A DNA stretch of 64,000 nt from Gimesia algae (GTDB taxonomy: Bacteria > Planctomycetota > Planctomycetia > Planctomycetales > Planctomycetaceae): NCBI RefSeq assembly GCF_007746795.1, contig NZ_CP036343.1:7135029-7199028 (forward strand), written 5' to 3'. Of this stretch, positions 37,501 to 47,000 are shown piece by piece. How positions within the stretch are numbered: position 1 is the stretch's first letter; each line of letters begins with the position of its first letter. The position numbers and the translations under genes were made by a program. The notes below the pieces were generated by a model. That model was not told the DNA's origin and searched no databases. It saw nothing but the letters and a program-made list of their open reading frames with translations.

Positions 37501-40500
37501 GAATTCGACTGGAAAGACTCATTTTGCGAGGAGAGACAAAAACAGCATGTTCTGCAATTGCCTGCTTATCGGATTGACGTCGTGACAGGGAGAACCCCAG
37601 CGACAGAGGTCGACGAGAGAAACGATAAGCCCACTGTGGCTTCAATGCCAGCCCATCGACTTTCCAATCCGTAGTTGAGGTCTCTGGATTGACAAACTGT
37701 GCAGAATCAATCTGAATCGCGCCGCTGATTTTTTCAGGGCGTATCTGAAACTGGGACTGAGCGTATACGCCAACGGTTCCATTTTCATTCGTCACATTTT
37801 CAGGAACAATTTGAGGCAGTTCCAGTGTGCGGGACTGTTTCCCTACTGATAGTGATTGAAACGCAATCAATTTAATGCTGGTCGTCTCTTTGATATCACG
37901 TCGCAAAAATACTTTGATCTGACGTGCTTCACCACTGCCCATGATCTCCCAGCCTCCGACATCAGGTCCTGTGATGGATTGAACACGCAGGTCCTCCGAA
38001 ATCTTCAAAGTCGCCTGATTGATCTGACCCTGTCGAACCCGGTAGTGATGTTTACTCTGCAATTGCACTCCGGCGTCCTGAAGAAGGACAGCCTGTGTTG
38101 TCTGGCACTGGACGATCCCCTGAATGGCTCCCCGCTCTTCGGCTGGTCTCCAGGCAATCTGGATGTCGCCGCCCTGATCAATGGGCAGTTCCAGAGTCGC
38201 TTTATCTGCTGTTCTCACTTTTCGATACGTTGTACGAATTCCAGTCACGCTGAGCTCTGCATCCGGAGTGGGCAGGTTGACTGTCAATCGACCGCTGGCC
38301 ACAGGTTGAAGATTCATCTGGAAACTGCCTGCAGATCCGGTCTGTTGTGCGGGGAGATCAAATTCCAGATCCAGTAGATGCAACCCCGGTTTGGCAACCA
38401 CGATGGAATAAAAATGTTCCGCTACTGATTTCGTGGCACTGAACTGGTTTAACGGATGAGTCAGCAAGGTCGCTGTTTTTCCATCTAAGGTGGCGTTACT
38501 GAGAGCCGCTTTTCCCAGTGGTAGTGGAAGCGTGACGGGCTGAACTCCCGTGGTATGAATGACCAGTCTGCCCGTAATATGTACCACTGCCTGCCCTGGT
38601 TCTGCACCCGGTTTGATTTCGGCAGCATATAATGCCTGACTGATTGCACCGAGGGAGTCTGCCCCCTGCTGGAGTGGCTGGTCGGGATGGGCAGCATTCC
38701 AGAGGCGTTTGAATTCCTCGCGCGGCAAAAAGATCCGTTGCGAATCCAGAGGATCCGTGCCTGCTTCGTAAGGGATGATCAGATTCTGGGGTGGCTTTGG
38801 CAGACTGACAATCGGCTTTTGTTGAGCAACAATGCCACTGGGTTTATTCTGCGCATACACGGCTGGGGAATCACAGAAAATAAATCCCATCAAAATAAGA
38901 GATGCAACTGTCGCCTGTTTCGTGGAAGGTACTTTAATCGCGCCTTTAAATTCCCGTTTAAGGGTTCGAACCATCCATTCAAAACCCCAGCACAGACCTG
39001 CCAGTAAGGTGCCAGAAAACAGCCCATCCAGTACGGGCTGAAAACGGACAGGAAGCAGAGAACTGCAGGCGACAGGCAATAGAATTCCCGCCAACAGAAC
39101 CAGCAGTCTTTTATAACAGGTTAATTTTCGCAGCAACCAGCCTGCCCAAAACACACCGAACATCACAGCCAGAAAGAGTTTCTGACTCGACCGAGCCTGC
39201 TGCAAGGAAACCTGTAGCGACAAGGGCTGCTCCTGAGGTTCACCATAATATTGAAATGCCATCGAACGGAATCCCTCTGGCTGTGGGAGTGAAGCAATCA
39301 CGGACAGGCGTCCGCCCAATGCCCGCTCGGGATTAGCAATACTCAGCTTACCCAGAGCTTCTTTTTTGGCAGTCTCCCCAGCGGAACGTGTTGGTTGGTC
39401 AACCGGTTTGCCCTGCATGGATGAATCTGGTACTGGCGTGACATTGATGCGAGGAGACTGAGAGGATTCAGACCGCTGGAAAACTTTATCCCCTTCAATT
39501 CTGCGTTTTGATTTTGCGAGTAACCGCTGGTTGGCCTGCCCCAGCATTTCAGAATCTGCTGGCTCAGCCTCATTATTCAACCTAGCATCGGAACCTGCAC
39601 GGGATGTGGCTTCATCCTGGACATTAAAATCGAAATCCACGCCAAGCGGCACAGCGTCATTCCGGAATCGGACATTGGTCCCATCTTGCTGTTTCGTCCC
39701 CTCAGTTTCTGCTAAATAAAAGTACCCCCTTCCGGATCCAGGTTGATGATAATTGGATATCGCAATACTGGCCTGGTTGAATGCCCCTGGTTTGCTTTCC
39801 ACACTACTAAGGGGGTGTAATGCAGGTGAGACCAGATCGAAAACCAGCCACAATACACAGAATCCCGCGAGCAGCGTGATGACGGCACTAAATCCACCTT
39901 TGCGAAACGCAAAGATACTGACCAGAATTGTGAATACAATGAAAAAGACAATCATTGACCGATTAAAAACACCGCGAGTAGACAAGAGGCTGATATGCTG
40001 GCGAAAATTTTCCAGGATGCCCAGGCGAGGTAAAGCATGCTCAGGCACGAAATCGCCTGAACTTTCTGAGACGAAATAATCGTAAGGATAAAGGATCGAC
40101 CAGGTCTGACTTAAGACTTTGAGAGGCTGAATCGCACCTGTGCCATCGACAACAGCGATCCGCGGTGGAGACTGTGAGAGCTGATTCGCCCCTTGAGATG
40201 TCAAACGATTGGCGTCGTACAATAACTGGAGTGTGTGAACGTTATGTTCCTGCACATCCGAAGTGACCGGAATAATAAACGCATTCTCCGTTTTGCGAAC
40301 TTCGACGGGAGTTCCCTGGACAAGCGCAGAAAGTAATTGCGCCCCTTCTGGCAAGGAAACCTGCAATGCCTGAATTCCGACTGCAGAAAAATTGAGGACC
40401 ACTTCATTTTGCACTTCACGGTTCGGACCGATCACACTTTTAAGAGACATGAGTTGCGCAATGGCTGTGGGAACAGCAGTCTGATCAAAGCGGGTTTCCA

Positions 40501-42892
40501 GAACTTCAATCTGATGTCCGATACCGACAAAACGGTAAGCGGCGACGATTCTTTCTCGAGGCTGGTACGCGATGGGAACTGGTAACTCTGCCGCATCAAT
40601 GGTCGTCAGCGTCTGTCCTCGAATTCCCGTTGCTTTGATTTTGAGCCGCTGATCCCCCTCGGCTTCGAACGCCACTTCGCCGTACTGTCGGTCTGCAGAC
40701 ATGAGCTGCAGTTGGGGAACATTAACCGTTTCCCCTTTGTTGCGAGGCTGTTCCACGGTCACACTTAGAATCTGTTTACCACTCAGGCGACGATCCATTT
40801 TCAAATCCCAGACTCGGACACCATTCTGTGGCTCCTGGGCAACCTGCTCTAAGATTTTCCCCGCTGAATTGATTAATCGAAACTGGAGCCGCTGACTTAC
40901 ATTTTCCGGGAGAGCCACCATCAAAGAACGATAACTGCCTCGCTCGACATTCAGTGTCGTTTCGAAATGTGAAAATAAGGTCGTCGGATCCAGCCTGACA
41001 TATTGCAGATGATGTGCGACAAGCTGTAACGGTTTTCGCGAAATCGTCAGACTGCCAGAATACTGATTGTCCTGGTACTGATAGCCAAATCGCATCTGTG
41101 GAATCTGTTCCTGAAGTGGTTCCAGATTCACCAACTCACTGGGAATCAGATCCCAGTCAGAGTCCGCATTGATGATCAGAGAGCCTTCCAGAATCTTTGC
41201 CTGTGGCAATTCCACCTGGGGAATACTCAACAGCTGACTTTCAGATTCAGGGGGCCAGTTTTCCAGATCGCGATGTGCTGTCACGATTACTTTGGCTTCC
41301 TGATTCGCGGACAGCGGTTGAGGGAAAGAAAGCCTGACCAGTTTGCTTCCGGCTTCTCTGGAAGACTCCTTCCAGTCGATCGTCTGGTCCTGCAGCGAGG
41401 CTCCCAGAATGGTCCATTCTGCCGGAATTTTCATTTGAAATTCGAACATCGGAGCAAACAGACTTTCGACGGTTGTCACCAGCCGCAAATCCATACCCTG
41501 TTCGTTAAGGTCTACAACAGTGGAAGCTGCCATTTGCACTTCGGACCGTTTTTCCTGTGTTAACAGAGCGATTTCAAATTTCTGCTGCCAGAAGTCGAAA
41601 TCCAAGCCGGGATCCGTAGCAGAGCGTTTTCCCATCGGAGTGATTTCCATCGCCTTACGACGGACGTTGTTCGTTTTTTCTACCTGTAGGCGTACACCGG
41701 GAGGATATCGAATCAAAACTGAACCGACGTGAGAATTGACTTTTTCAATCAACAGATTGGGAACCTGCCACGCTTCTTCTGCTTCCGTTGTCATCACACC
41801 ACGACAGATGATCTGCCGTTCGCCTTCGACGGGTTGACGATAATTGAGAGTGATCTCAGTACGACGACGATCATTCAGACTGTCATTGAGCACCCAGGAC
41901 TCCAGACCGGTAGATTCCACACTGGTGATCTCCAGATTCTGAGGCACACTCAATAACAGTTGATCAAGCGACTGGCCAAAGATGCTGAGCGTAGTCTGCG
42001 CCTGCCAGGCCACTTTACCGGGACTGACGGAGACCCCAATCCCACTCCGTGCAAAAATCAGTGAATCATTCGATTGTTCGTGGTTTTGCTCTGTTATCTT
42101 CAAGACAACCTGCCCTGTACCCCCGATCGGAAATTCATAAGCCACTACTTTTCCTGCGGTGTCCGAGGGTTTGACTTTTAGTTCATTCACGATCAGATGT
42201 TGTTTTTCAGGTAGTTCGATTTTAAATTGACTGGCGACCCCCGGCAGGAGCTGGAACTGAGAGACCTGGTCACTACCCACTGTATTTAAAGGTGCCGAAA
42301 GTTGAAGTATGAGCTGATGCGCCCCCGATTGTTGACTGAATAACTGCAGCATGTGCGTTTGGGATGCCGAGCGGGCAATCATCGCTGGTTGCTGATTCAG
42401 CTGCGCAGACTCGACTGCCAGTCCACTGAAGGGAAGGTTGATCACTGTCAACTGCTGACGAAACTGTCTGATCGAAATCGTGGCTTTGATTAGCAACTGT
42501 CGATCCACAATCGTTGTCTGATAGTCGGCGGCATAAATCAAAGCATTGGACGCGGGTAAATCGACAACTCCTGATCCCTGCTTTGCCTGCTTCTTTAAAG
42601 AATCATACTCACTCCGCGATAACAATACACCACTCTTATCTCGGGACATAATCGCATCGAGCTGATCTATGGGCAGATAGACGGCCGTATCAGGCCATTT
42701 TTTGAAGTTGGACCGAATGGCTTGTTTTTTCGCAGTCGGATTCTCTGCCGCTATCGACTGTTGATTCAGACCGGATCGCATTACAGAAACGGAAACCATC
42801 AGCAGGAAAATACCTGTTATGACTCTCTGTAACAGTATTGTTCGCCTGACAGGAATTGTATTGGCAGCAGAACTTGTTTTATTTAATCTCAT
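34589..42892 (-). CDS. Giant membrane-anchored protein with two fused homologous modules
   Basis: I recognise no full-length family. ATG at 42892 is used because GAGG lies six bases upstream (GTG at 42916 or ATG at 42904 would add 8 or 4 residues). Residue numbers below use the longer 2775-residue frame. A signal/anchor helix is at 26-46. Module A runs from about 79 to 960 with beta-sandwich-like strands. Membrane helices lie at 985-1027 and 1244-1314. At 1327-1362 comes a signal-peptide-like stretch ending AVYAQN. Module B follows from 1386. A Gln-rich coiled coil lies at about 2355-2400, a TPR-like helix pair at 2533-2575, and C-terminal membrane helices at 2690-2773. Large envelope scaffold or adhesin-like roles are possible, but no catalytic motif was found. 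It lies 70 bases after the related giant gene, probably in one operon. Confidence 0.75.
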   Translation of the reverse strand: MRLNKTSSAANTIPVRRTILLQRVITGIFLLMVSVSVMRSGLNQQSIAAENPTAKKQAIRSNFKKWPDTAVYLPIDQLDAIMSRDKSGVLLSRSEYDSLKKQAKQGSGVVDLPASNALIYAADYQTTIVDRQLLIKATISIRQFRQQLTVINLPFSGLAVESAQLNQQPAMIARSASQTHMLQLFSQQSGAHQLILQLSAPLNTVGSDQVSQFQLLPGVASQFKIELPEKQHLIVNELKVKPSDTAGKVVAYEFPIGGTGQVVLKITEQNHEQSNDSLIFARSGIGVSVSPGKVAWQAQTTLSIFGQSLDQLLLSVPQNLEITSVESTGLESWVLNDSLNDRRRTEITLNYRQPVEGERQIICRGVMTTEAEEAWQVPNLLIEKVNSHVGSVLIRYPPGVRLQVEKTNNVRRKAMEITPMGKRSATDPGLDFDFWQQKFEIALLTQEKRSEVQMAASTVVDLNEQGMDLRLVTTVESLFAPMFEFQMKIPAEWTILGASLQDQTIDWKESSREAGSKLVRLSFPQPLSANQEAKVIVTAHRDLENWPPESESQLLSIPQVELPQAKILEGSLIINADSDWDLIPSELVNLEPLQEQIPQMRFGYQYQDNQYSGSLTISRKPLQLVAHHLQYVRLDPTTLFSHFETTLNVERGSYRSLMVALPENVSQRLQFRLINSAGKILEQVAQEPQNGVRVWDLKMDRRLSGKQILSVTVEQPRNKGETVNVPQLQLMSADRQYGEVAFEAEGDQRLKIKATGIRGQTLTTIDAAELPVPIAYQPRERIVAAYRFVGIGHQIEVLETRFDQTAVPTAIAQLMSLKSVIGPNREVQNEVVLNFSAVGIQALQVSLPEGAQLLSALVQGTPVEVRKTENAFIIPVTSDVQEHNVHTLQLLYDANRLTSQGANQLSQSPPRIAVVDGTGAIQPLKVLSQTWSILYPYDYFVSESSGDFVPEHALPRLGILENFRQHISLLSTRGVFNRSMIVFFIVFTILVSIFAFRKGGFSAVITLLAGFCVLWLVFDLVSPALHPLSSVESKPGAFNQASIAISNYHQPGSGRGYFYLAETEGTKQQDGTNVRFRNDAVPLGVDFDFNVQDEATSRAGSDARLNNEAEPADSEMLGQANQRLLAKSKRRIEGDKVFQRSESSQSPRINVTPVPDSSMQGKPVDQPTRSAGETAKKEALGKLSIANPERALGGRLSVIASLPQPEGFRSMAFQYYGEPQEQPLSLQVSLQQARSSQKLFLAVMFGVFWAGWLLRKLTCYKRLLVLLAGILLPVACSSLLPVRFQPVLDGLFSGTLLAGLCWGFEWMVRTLKREFKGAIKVPSTKQATVASLILMGFIFCDSPAVYAQNKPSGIVAQQKPIVSLPKPPQNLIIPYEAGTDPLDSQRIFLPREEFKRLWNAAHPDQPLQQGADSLGAISQALYAAEIKPGAEPGQAVVHITGRLVIHTTGVQPVTLPLPLGKAALSNATLDGKTATLLTHPLNQFSATKSVAEHFYSIVVAKPGLHLLDLEFDLPAQQTGSAGSFQMNLQPVASGRLTVNLPTPDAELSVTGIRTTYRKVRTADKATLELPIDQGGDIQIAWRPAEERGAIQGIVQCQTTQAVLLQDAGVQLQSKHHYRVRQGQINQATLKISEDLRVQSITGPDVGGWEIMGSGEARQIKVFLRRDIKETTSIKLIAFQSLSVGKQSRTLELPQIVPENVTNENGTVGVYAQSQFQIRPEKISGAIQIDSAQFVNPETSTTDWKVDGLALKPQWAYRFSRRPLSLGFSLSRRQSDKQAIAEHAVFVSPRKMSLSSRIRYQLKGIPESTFVLELPESYLVLNVNAPGMDDWYVIEQNADDMRVLVVEFAELKTDKVEIVCEGVIPRDASQREAEIMILTPLEVSAVRSDLAIWCDDSLIARVPELQDWRAISAEDLPAGMKMQQSRLPQFVFRSTAELPEWIKLELSPAQPSITANSLVMTTVGNVSVSHTVGIRWSIQGAATDILSFTTPLGLGEHLDFRGDGIRQIDKRVIGDAVVQWTIHLQNSVEGSYFITAESTQSPPASQQIEIPRVRVMDASGLVDPQTTELETQQHYLMLVNHSWARLSLLNPESIVSVSREEMPLKINDALANQAMELARIIGTAKPPQFQIQQFQSDQGAAAAVNLSELTTVLAHDGSWKTHAAYRIRNRSRQFLAIRIPEKSQILSAFVKEVPVAPVLLKQKKEKSGSEHQVYLLALPKTSAADLSFSVNLILTGRLSKPLPRDSFRWQADVIDLQPPQVVVPAENAEYGIPVAQTRWNVYIPDDYSATARLDDPRTNMTPVESHQAQEDTSLTNMVKDVENLYSVYNSSKSDRVRSRAISNLKQLELKLDSSSQQGQQGQRLWQQISEIQSKEQQRQAQKEKLLGESKDGRADSQADFDSEETFNQLVIGNNTALFEANRSQNQSTQWGMPETGTPIGRPGPPSIPLGEPASVKSHTIRNLGSKNLPQPVDSIEYKLDSRALRRQQSLQNTTDQLQSSSMQSLDRKNTDLPGLQEKGRAPAVKSRKLEELVDKFNELVDQRHYTEAEVIAKQAKTLDPQNPVTVTMEWKSKFLRREASNNAMADRKESNIWNQLNDVDESLADAYTPDIKFGSDAKEWEDLTIRRNKYPGKKQNQIREPQQNQLAGWSQAGGISLKFDIPLQGHKLEFTKISGQPRLALDVRPDNTLQFGSALIWTVVWIVILVALFWGLPRIVRSEAAQRRLGITLVLIGLVGWLFLAGGIAGFAMACFLIGAVCLACQYVKRTA

Positions 42893-42962
42893 GGCGAACC
42901 TCATGAAGTGAGTCACTCATAGAAAAACTCTTAATACGCTTACATCATTCAACGGTCAGAAT

Positions 42963-45900
42963 TTACTTCTCTTCATCAGGCTGATCCGTTTCGATTTCAT
43001 CGAAGACTCCCGGAGGCGGAATCACAGCCGCAGTCGGTCCGCTGGAAGTCACCTGTGTGTCAGTGTGGGATAGTGGTTTAACGGACCGTAGTCCTGCCAG
43101 GGAATACAAAATCCAGATTGCGACTAACGCCAGTATTCCAAACCGGGCAACATACAGACCATTCAGAACCATATCTGCATTCGTCAATCCGATCATGGCT
43201 AGGATGAACACCAGAAAAATCAGCACGGCGACTTTGTTTTCCCAGGGTGTCTTTCGCATGACCACAGCGATGACAACCAGAGCACTGCTTAAGATCCATG
43301 TATAAAATGACAGTTTCCACCAGGACACACTGATCTCACTACTGTCGCCGAGGCGCGTGTAGGTAAAAGTGCGTCCCTCAGTAGGGAAGTCGATTAAAGA
43401 CCCTGCGGAAGCCCCAATCCAGGAATCAAAGAACGTGCCAGAAATCATGGCCCCCCCCCGTCGAGGAATGATCCCATCCAGGTAAGGTTCATATTCCGGT
43501 TGAAAATCATCCGAGACATTCACCAGCGCGTACTGATCGGGTACCCAGATCGCGGTTTTCAACTGTTGAACTACGACGTTCTCCCCTTTGACACCACCAA
43601 TCCGGGGTAGAGCAAGATTCAAATTACCACCGAAGGAATCCGAAATACGGGGTACTGCTTTCGTAAACAGCAGACTGATCAGGAATGACTGGTCCGAAGC
43701 CTGATCTCGGGCGACATTCACGAAATAATTTACCCAGCCTTCTTCATCCTGGCTCTGATCGGCTTTTTCCAGTGGCACAGGCTGACCGGCCACCGTAATA
43801 CTGAGTGGCTCCATTCCCGCTGGTAACGCGACTTTCAACTGTTGACGTTCACTGGATTTCATAAGATAACGACAGCGATATGTGGACCGTCCTTCTCTGC
43901 TCAACACGACTTCCACGAGTGATTTGAGAATGATCGTCTCAACGACTTCCTGGATTTTGTGTCGAGTCGAAGCCAGTTCCAGAGTCACCGGTTGATTGAA
44001 ATATCGAAACGCCAGAAAGCCATCCTGGGGTAACAGTTTGAGCTCGCGTAAATCAATGGGATCAAGTTGCTCGTCGAGTTCTGAAGTTGTGACAGAGAGC
44101 ATCTTTGACTTTCGAACAGCTATTTCACCGTAGACTCGTGATAACGGTACCTCACGTGATCGTGAGTCGTCATCACTCTTCTCCAGTCCCAATACTTTCA
44201 CGGGAGACAACGCGATTTCTTTGAGGGAGATATCGCCGTCCGCGGCTTCAGAGGTTTTCTTTTTCTCGGCTTTTTCTTTTGCGTTTTCCTGTCCCTCTGT
44301 GTCTTCTGCCACGTTTGCTTCCACGATTGGACTTGTCACCATCGCCTGCAATCCGGGAGTAATATCGTAGCGTACCTCCAGAGCAAAGGGTCCTTGCACA
44401 CTCCGTTGTGTTGTCACGGTCCAGACCACCCAGCCATCGACGGACTGTTCTGCCCGACTTTTCTGCTTAATGGAGGGGGCAGGTGCAGGAGAGAGTGAGC
44501 GAATCTGAACCAGATCGGCAATCGCTTCAGGAACCGCAAGACGGAACGTGTCGATTCCTGCATACTGAACCTGATAATTGATCCTGGTGGTGACTTCAGC
44601 AATCTGCTCTTTCACATCGACACTGGTTGCGACATCAGCGACCAGTCGCGTCGGCCGTATGCGGATCTGAACCGGAATCTCGACTGGACGACGGTTGTAA
44701 TCCCACATGGAGGCCAGGGAAAGACTTCCAGACTGAAGACGGTTTGAGGTTGTCGACGGTTGCGCTCCAACGACATCCGGATTGCTGATAATCAATTCCA
44801 TAGCTTCAGGAGCAAAGATGGCAACCTGTCCTGTTTCCCGTTCAACATTGACAGGCTCAAGTAAGGGGACTTTCACCGTCGATTCCTGATCGGCTTTTTT
44901 AAAGTCTTGATGTGCGCGAATCTGTACTTTGAGTTTCCCCTGATATTTCTGTTGTAAGGCGATCGTCAACAGCCGTGACTGCTTATCAAAGTTGTATTCT
45001 TTCAAGCCTGCCACATTGACGGAGTCGATCTCCAGTTGTTCTGGAACTTTTAACTGAAACGAGAAAATGCCAGCACGCTGAATATCGTAGGTCAGTTGAG
45101 CCCCCAATCGGATTTCATCTTCTCCGAAACTGCATTCACTCAATTGAATCACAAAAATCCGGGCTTCCAGAGGCTGTACTTTGATCTGCAAACGCGCAGA
45201 GGGGTTGAAGAATCGATAGTAGATTGCATCAGGTCTCTGAATACTCTCCGCAATCCCTGCATTTTCACTACGTGTGACACCCGATGTCTCGGTCACAGTA
45301 AAAGTCATGCTTTCTCCCGGGGTGATGGCTATCTGGCCGCTTTCCCGAATGACATCCAAAGCATGGATTCCATACGTCGTGGAATCGGACAATCCCAGAA
45401 TTTGAAATGGTTCTTCAGGGATTTCTTTTTCGGTGTGAATCTGAATGGATGCTCCACTCTGTAATTTATTGAGAAACTCAATCAGCACCACCTGTCGATC
45501 CGTTTTTTTCTCCACCTTCCAGCTTTTGATTTTGGTATTAGATGAAGACAGATCCAGAATGCGGTCATTCAGGGGTACGGCAATGCGTGCCGACTGCATA
45601 TCTCCCCTGAGTACATCGTATTTCAAGGTTGTCTGAGTATGAACCAGGCCATCTCGAATGGAGACCAGAGTTGAGTTTTCGACGCTGGCTAACAGATCCA
45701 TTTCCGGCTTTGAACTTTCGCGGGGATACCACAGAGCACTGATCTGACCGGTGGCCCCCAGTGTCGATTTCACGCGTGTTGCATCGGCGGGTGACTTGGC
45801 TGGCAGCCTTACCAGTTGCGGAGTAATTTTAACCGTCTGATCCGATTCGGGAATCAACAGTTCCAGTGTGGTAATTCCGACAGTGGGACAGACAAATTGA

Positions 45901-46466
45901 AAACTCCGCCCCTCAGGAGAATTCTTGACCCGGGTCAGCAGTTCAATCTGTATATGATGCTCTCCCTTTTCTGAGAGCAACAATGTATAACTGCCCTTCC
46001 CGGTTCCTCTCAAAAATACTTTTGATTTCTGAGAGTTGACCTTTCCAATGGCGGCATCACCAAATTGCAGTGGCACTTCCACCCAGGGATCCCCCAGGAC
46101 CTGGATTGTCAGATCACATTGAATCCGGGCGACGTTCTCTTCAACCTCTGCCCGGTAACTGGAGCTGGTAATCACGGCTTTCGCAGGAAAATTGAAACTT
46201 TTATCAGAGCCTGGACCCGCTGACTTTGACCAGAGTTCCAGGTACTCGAGATAAGGCATGAAGATTGTAGCGTCTGATTTGTCGAACACATCCTTGATAT
46301 TTTTGAAAGGAACATAAATCAGACGATCCCAGTCATCCTGATCCTTGGCGGCCGGCTTGACTGCTTCAACAGCCGACTGCGCCAAGGAAACAATCGGCGA
46401 GCCCAGACAGAAACAGGCAACTAAAGAAAACAGCATAAAACGAGGTGCGCGTCTCAGATATCGCAT
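42963..46466 (-). CDS. Giant membrane-anchored protein, single-module paralog of its neighbour
   Basis: Starting at ATG 46466 (AAGGGTGGG upstream; the frame continues to 46550) the protein has 1167 residues: a signal peptide (MLFSLVACFCLGSPIVSLAQ), then the opening motif IYVPFKNIKDVF and IFMPYLEYLELW at about 45-78, long beta-rich repeats, a Lys/Glu linker (around 750-775), and three C-terminal membrane helices. The same opening motif occurs at the start of both modules of the next gene (IFLPREEFKRLW and VYLPIDQLDAIM), showing common ancestry. No enzymatic residues are recognised. It is translated first, and the 2.8-kDa-per-module comparison is not needed to call them paralogs because motif order is shared. 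An envelope-structural role is inference from topology. Confidence 0.75.
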   Translation of the reverse strand: MRYLRRAPRFMLFSLVACFCLGSPIVSLAQSAVEAVKPAAKDQDDWDRLIYVPFKNIKDVFDKSDATIFMPYLEYLELWSKSAGPGSDKSFNFPAKAVITSSSYRAEVEENVARIQCDLTIQVLGDPWVEVPLQFGDAAIGKVNSQKSKVFLRGTGKGSYTLLLSEKGEHHIQIELLTRVKNSPEGRSFQFVCPTVGITTLELLIPESDQTVKITPQLVRLPAKSPADATRVKSTLGATGQISALWYPRESSKPEMDLLASVENSTLVSIRDGLVHTQTTLKYDVLRGDMQSARIAVPLNDRILDLSSSNTKIKSWKVEKKTDRQVVLIEFLNKLQSGASIQIHTEKEIPEEPFQILGLSDSTTYGIHALDVIRESGQIAITPGESMTFTVTETSGVTRSENAGIAESIQRPDAIYYRFFNPSARLQIKVQPLEARIFVIQLSECSFGEDEIRLGAQLTYDIQRAGIFSFQLKVPEQLEIDSVNVAGLKEYNFDKQSRLLTIALQQKYQGKLKVQIRAHQDFKKADQESTVKVPLLEPVNVERETGQVAIFAPEAMELIISNPDVVGAQPSTTSNRLQSGSLSLASMWDYNRRPVEIPVQIRIRPTRLVADVATSVDVKEQIAEVTTRINYQVQYAGIDTFRLAVPEAIADLVQIRSLSPAPAPSIKQKSRAEQSVDGWVVWTVTTQRSVQGPFALEVRYDITPGLQAMVTSPIVEANVAEDTEGQENAKEKAEKKKTSEAADGDISLKEIALSPVKVLGLEKSDDDSRSREVPLSRVYGEIAVRKSKMLSVTTSELDEQLDPIDLRELKLLPQDGFLAFRYFNQPVTLELASTRHKIQEVVETIILKSLVEVVLSREGRSTYRCRYLMKSSERQQLKVALPAGMEPLSITVAGQPVPLEKADQSQDEEGWVNYFVNVARDQASDQSFLISLLFTKAVPRISDSFGGNLNLALPRIGGVKGENVVVQQLKTAIWVPDQYALVNVSDDFQPEYEPYLDGIIPRRGGAMISGTFFDSWIGASAGSLIDFPTEGRTFTYTRLGDSSEISVSWWKLSFYTWILSSALVVIAVVMRKTPWENKVAVLIFLVFILAMIGLTNADMVLNGLYVARFGILALVAIWILYSLAGLRSVKPLSHTDTQVTSSGPTAAVIPPPGVFDEIETDQPDEEK

Positions 46467-47000
46467 ATAACCCACCCTTAGCCTGTAACCAGGTTTATTG
46501 TAGTGTCTCCAAAACCACTTAGACCGTGCTTTACAGTGTTGAAGACTCAAAAGTTTAAATCATTGCCATTCCGTACATTGATTTGTACCCTAAGCAATTT
46601 TGAGAACGAACGGCAAACAGGACATTCACGTAAAAAGCGTCAAATCCAGAGTTTATATAATTCAGTATAGTTTTTTTGGATCATTGTCTGGAAGATAGGA
46701 CGTAAGTGAGAGACAGGAAATTGCGAAAATATTTAAAAAAACTCCGAAATAAGATTATGAAACAGGAGCCCATCATGACCGGAGGACTCCTGCTTGATGC
46801 TGTGCTATGACTGGTCTCTCACCACAAAATCGCCCCCCCTTATCTTTAGCCATGCCTGTGTGTGCGTAAGCTGGAATTCTATCAGAATCAATCGCTCATA
46901 CTTGCCTGATTCCCGAAAGCTGTTTAAGTTAAAGATTCGGCTTTAACCTGAGAGGGACCATTACCATCAGACCTTCGTATCACTGCCAGGAATCAATAAC
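46467..47000. other. Long non-coding region between divergent genes
   Basis: About 530 bases, AT-rich between 46610 and 46760, lie between the giant-protein operon and the ceramidase-like gene. GTGAGAGAC (46706-46714) is exactly complementary to GTCTCTCAC (46814-46822), and CAGGAG/CTCCTG lies in between, so a folded leader or small RNA cannot be excluded. No ORF with coding character and no clear promoter pair was found. Confidence 0.5.

Noticed and set aside
43057-43305. Small plus-strand frame opposite the C-terminus of the giant protein
   Set aside because: It overlaps hydrophobic codons of the true gene, so its content is a reading-frame artefact.
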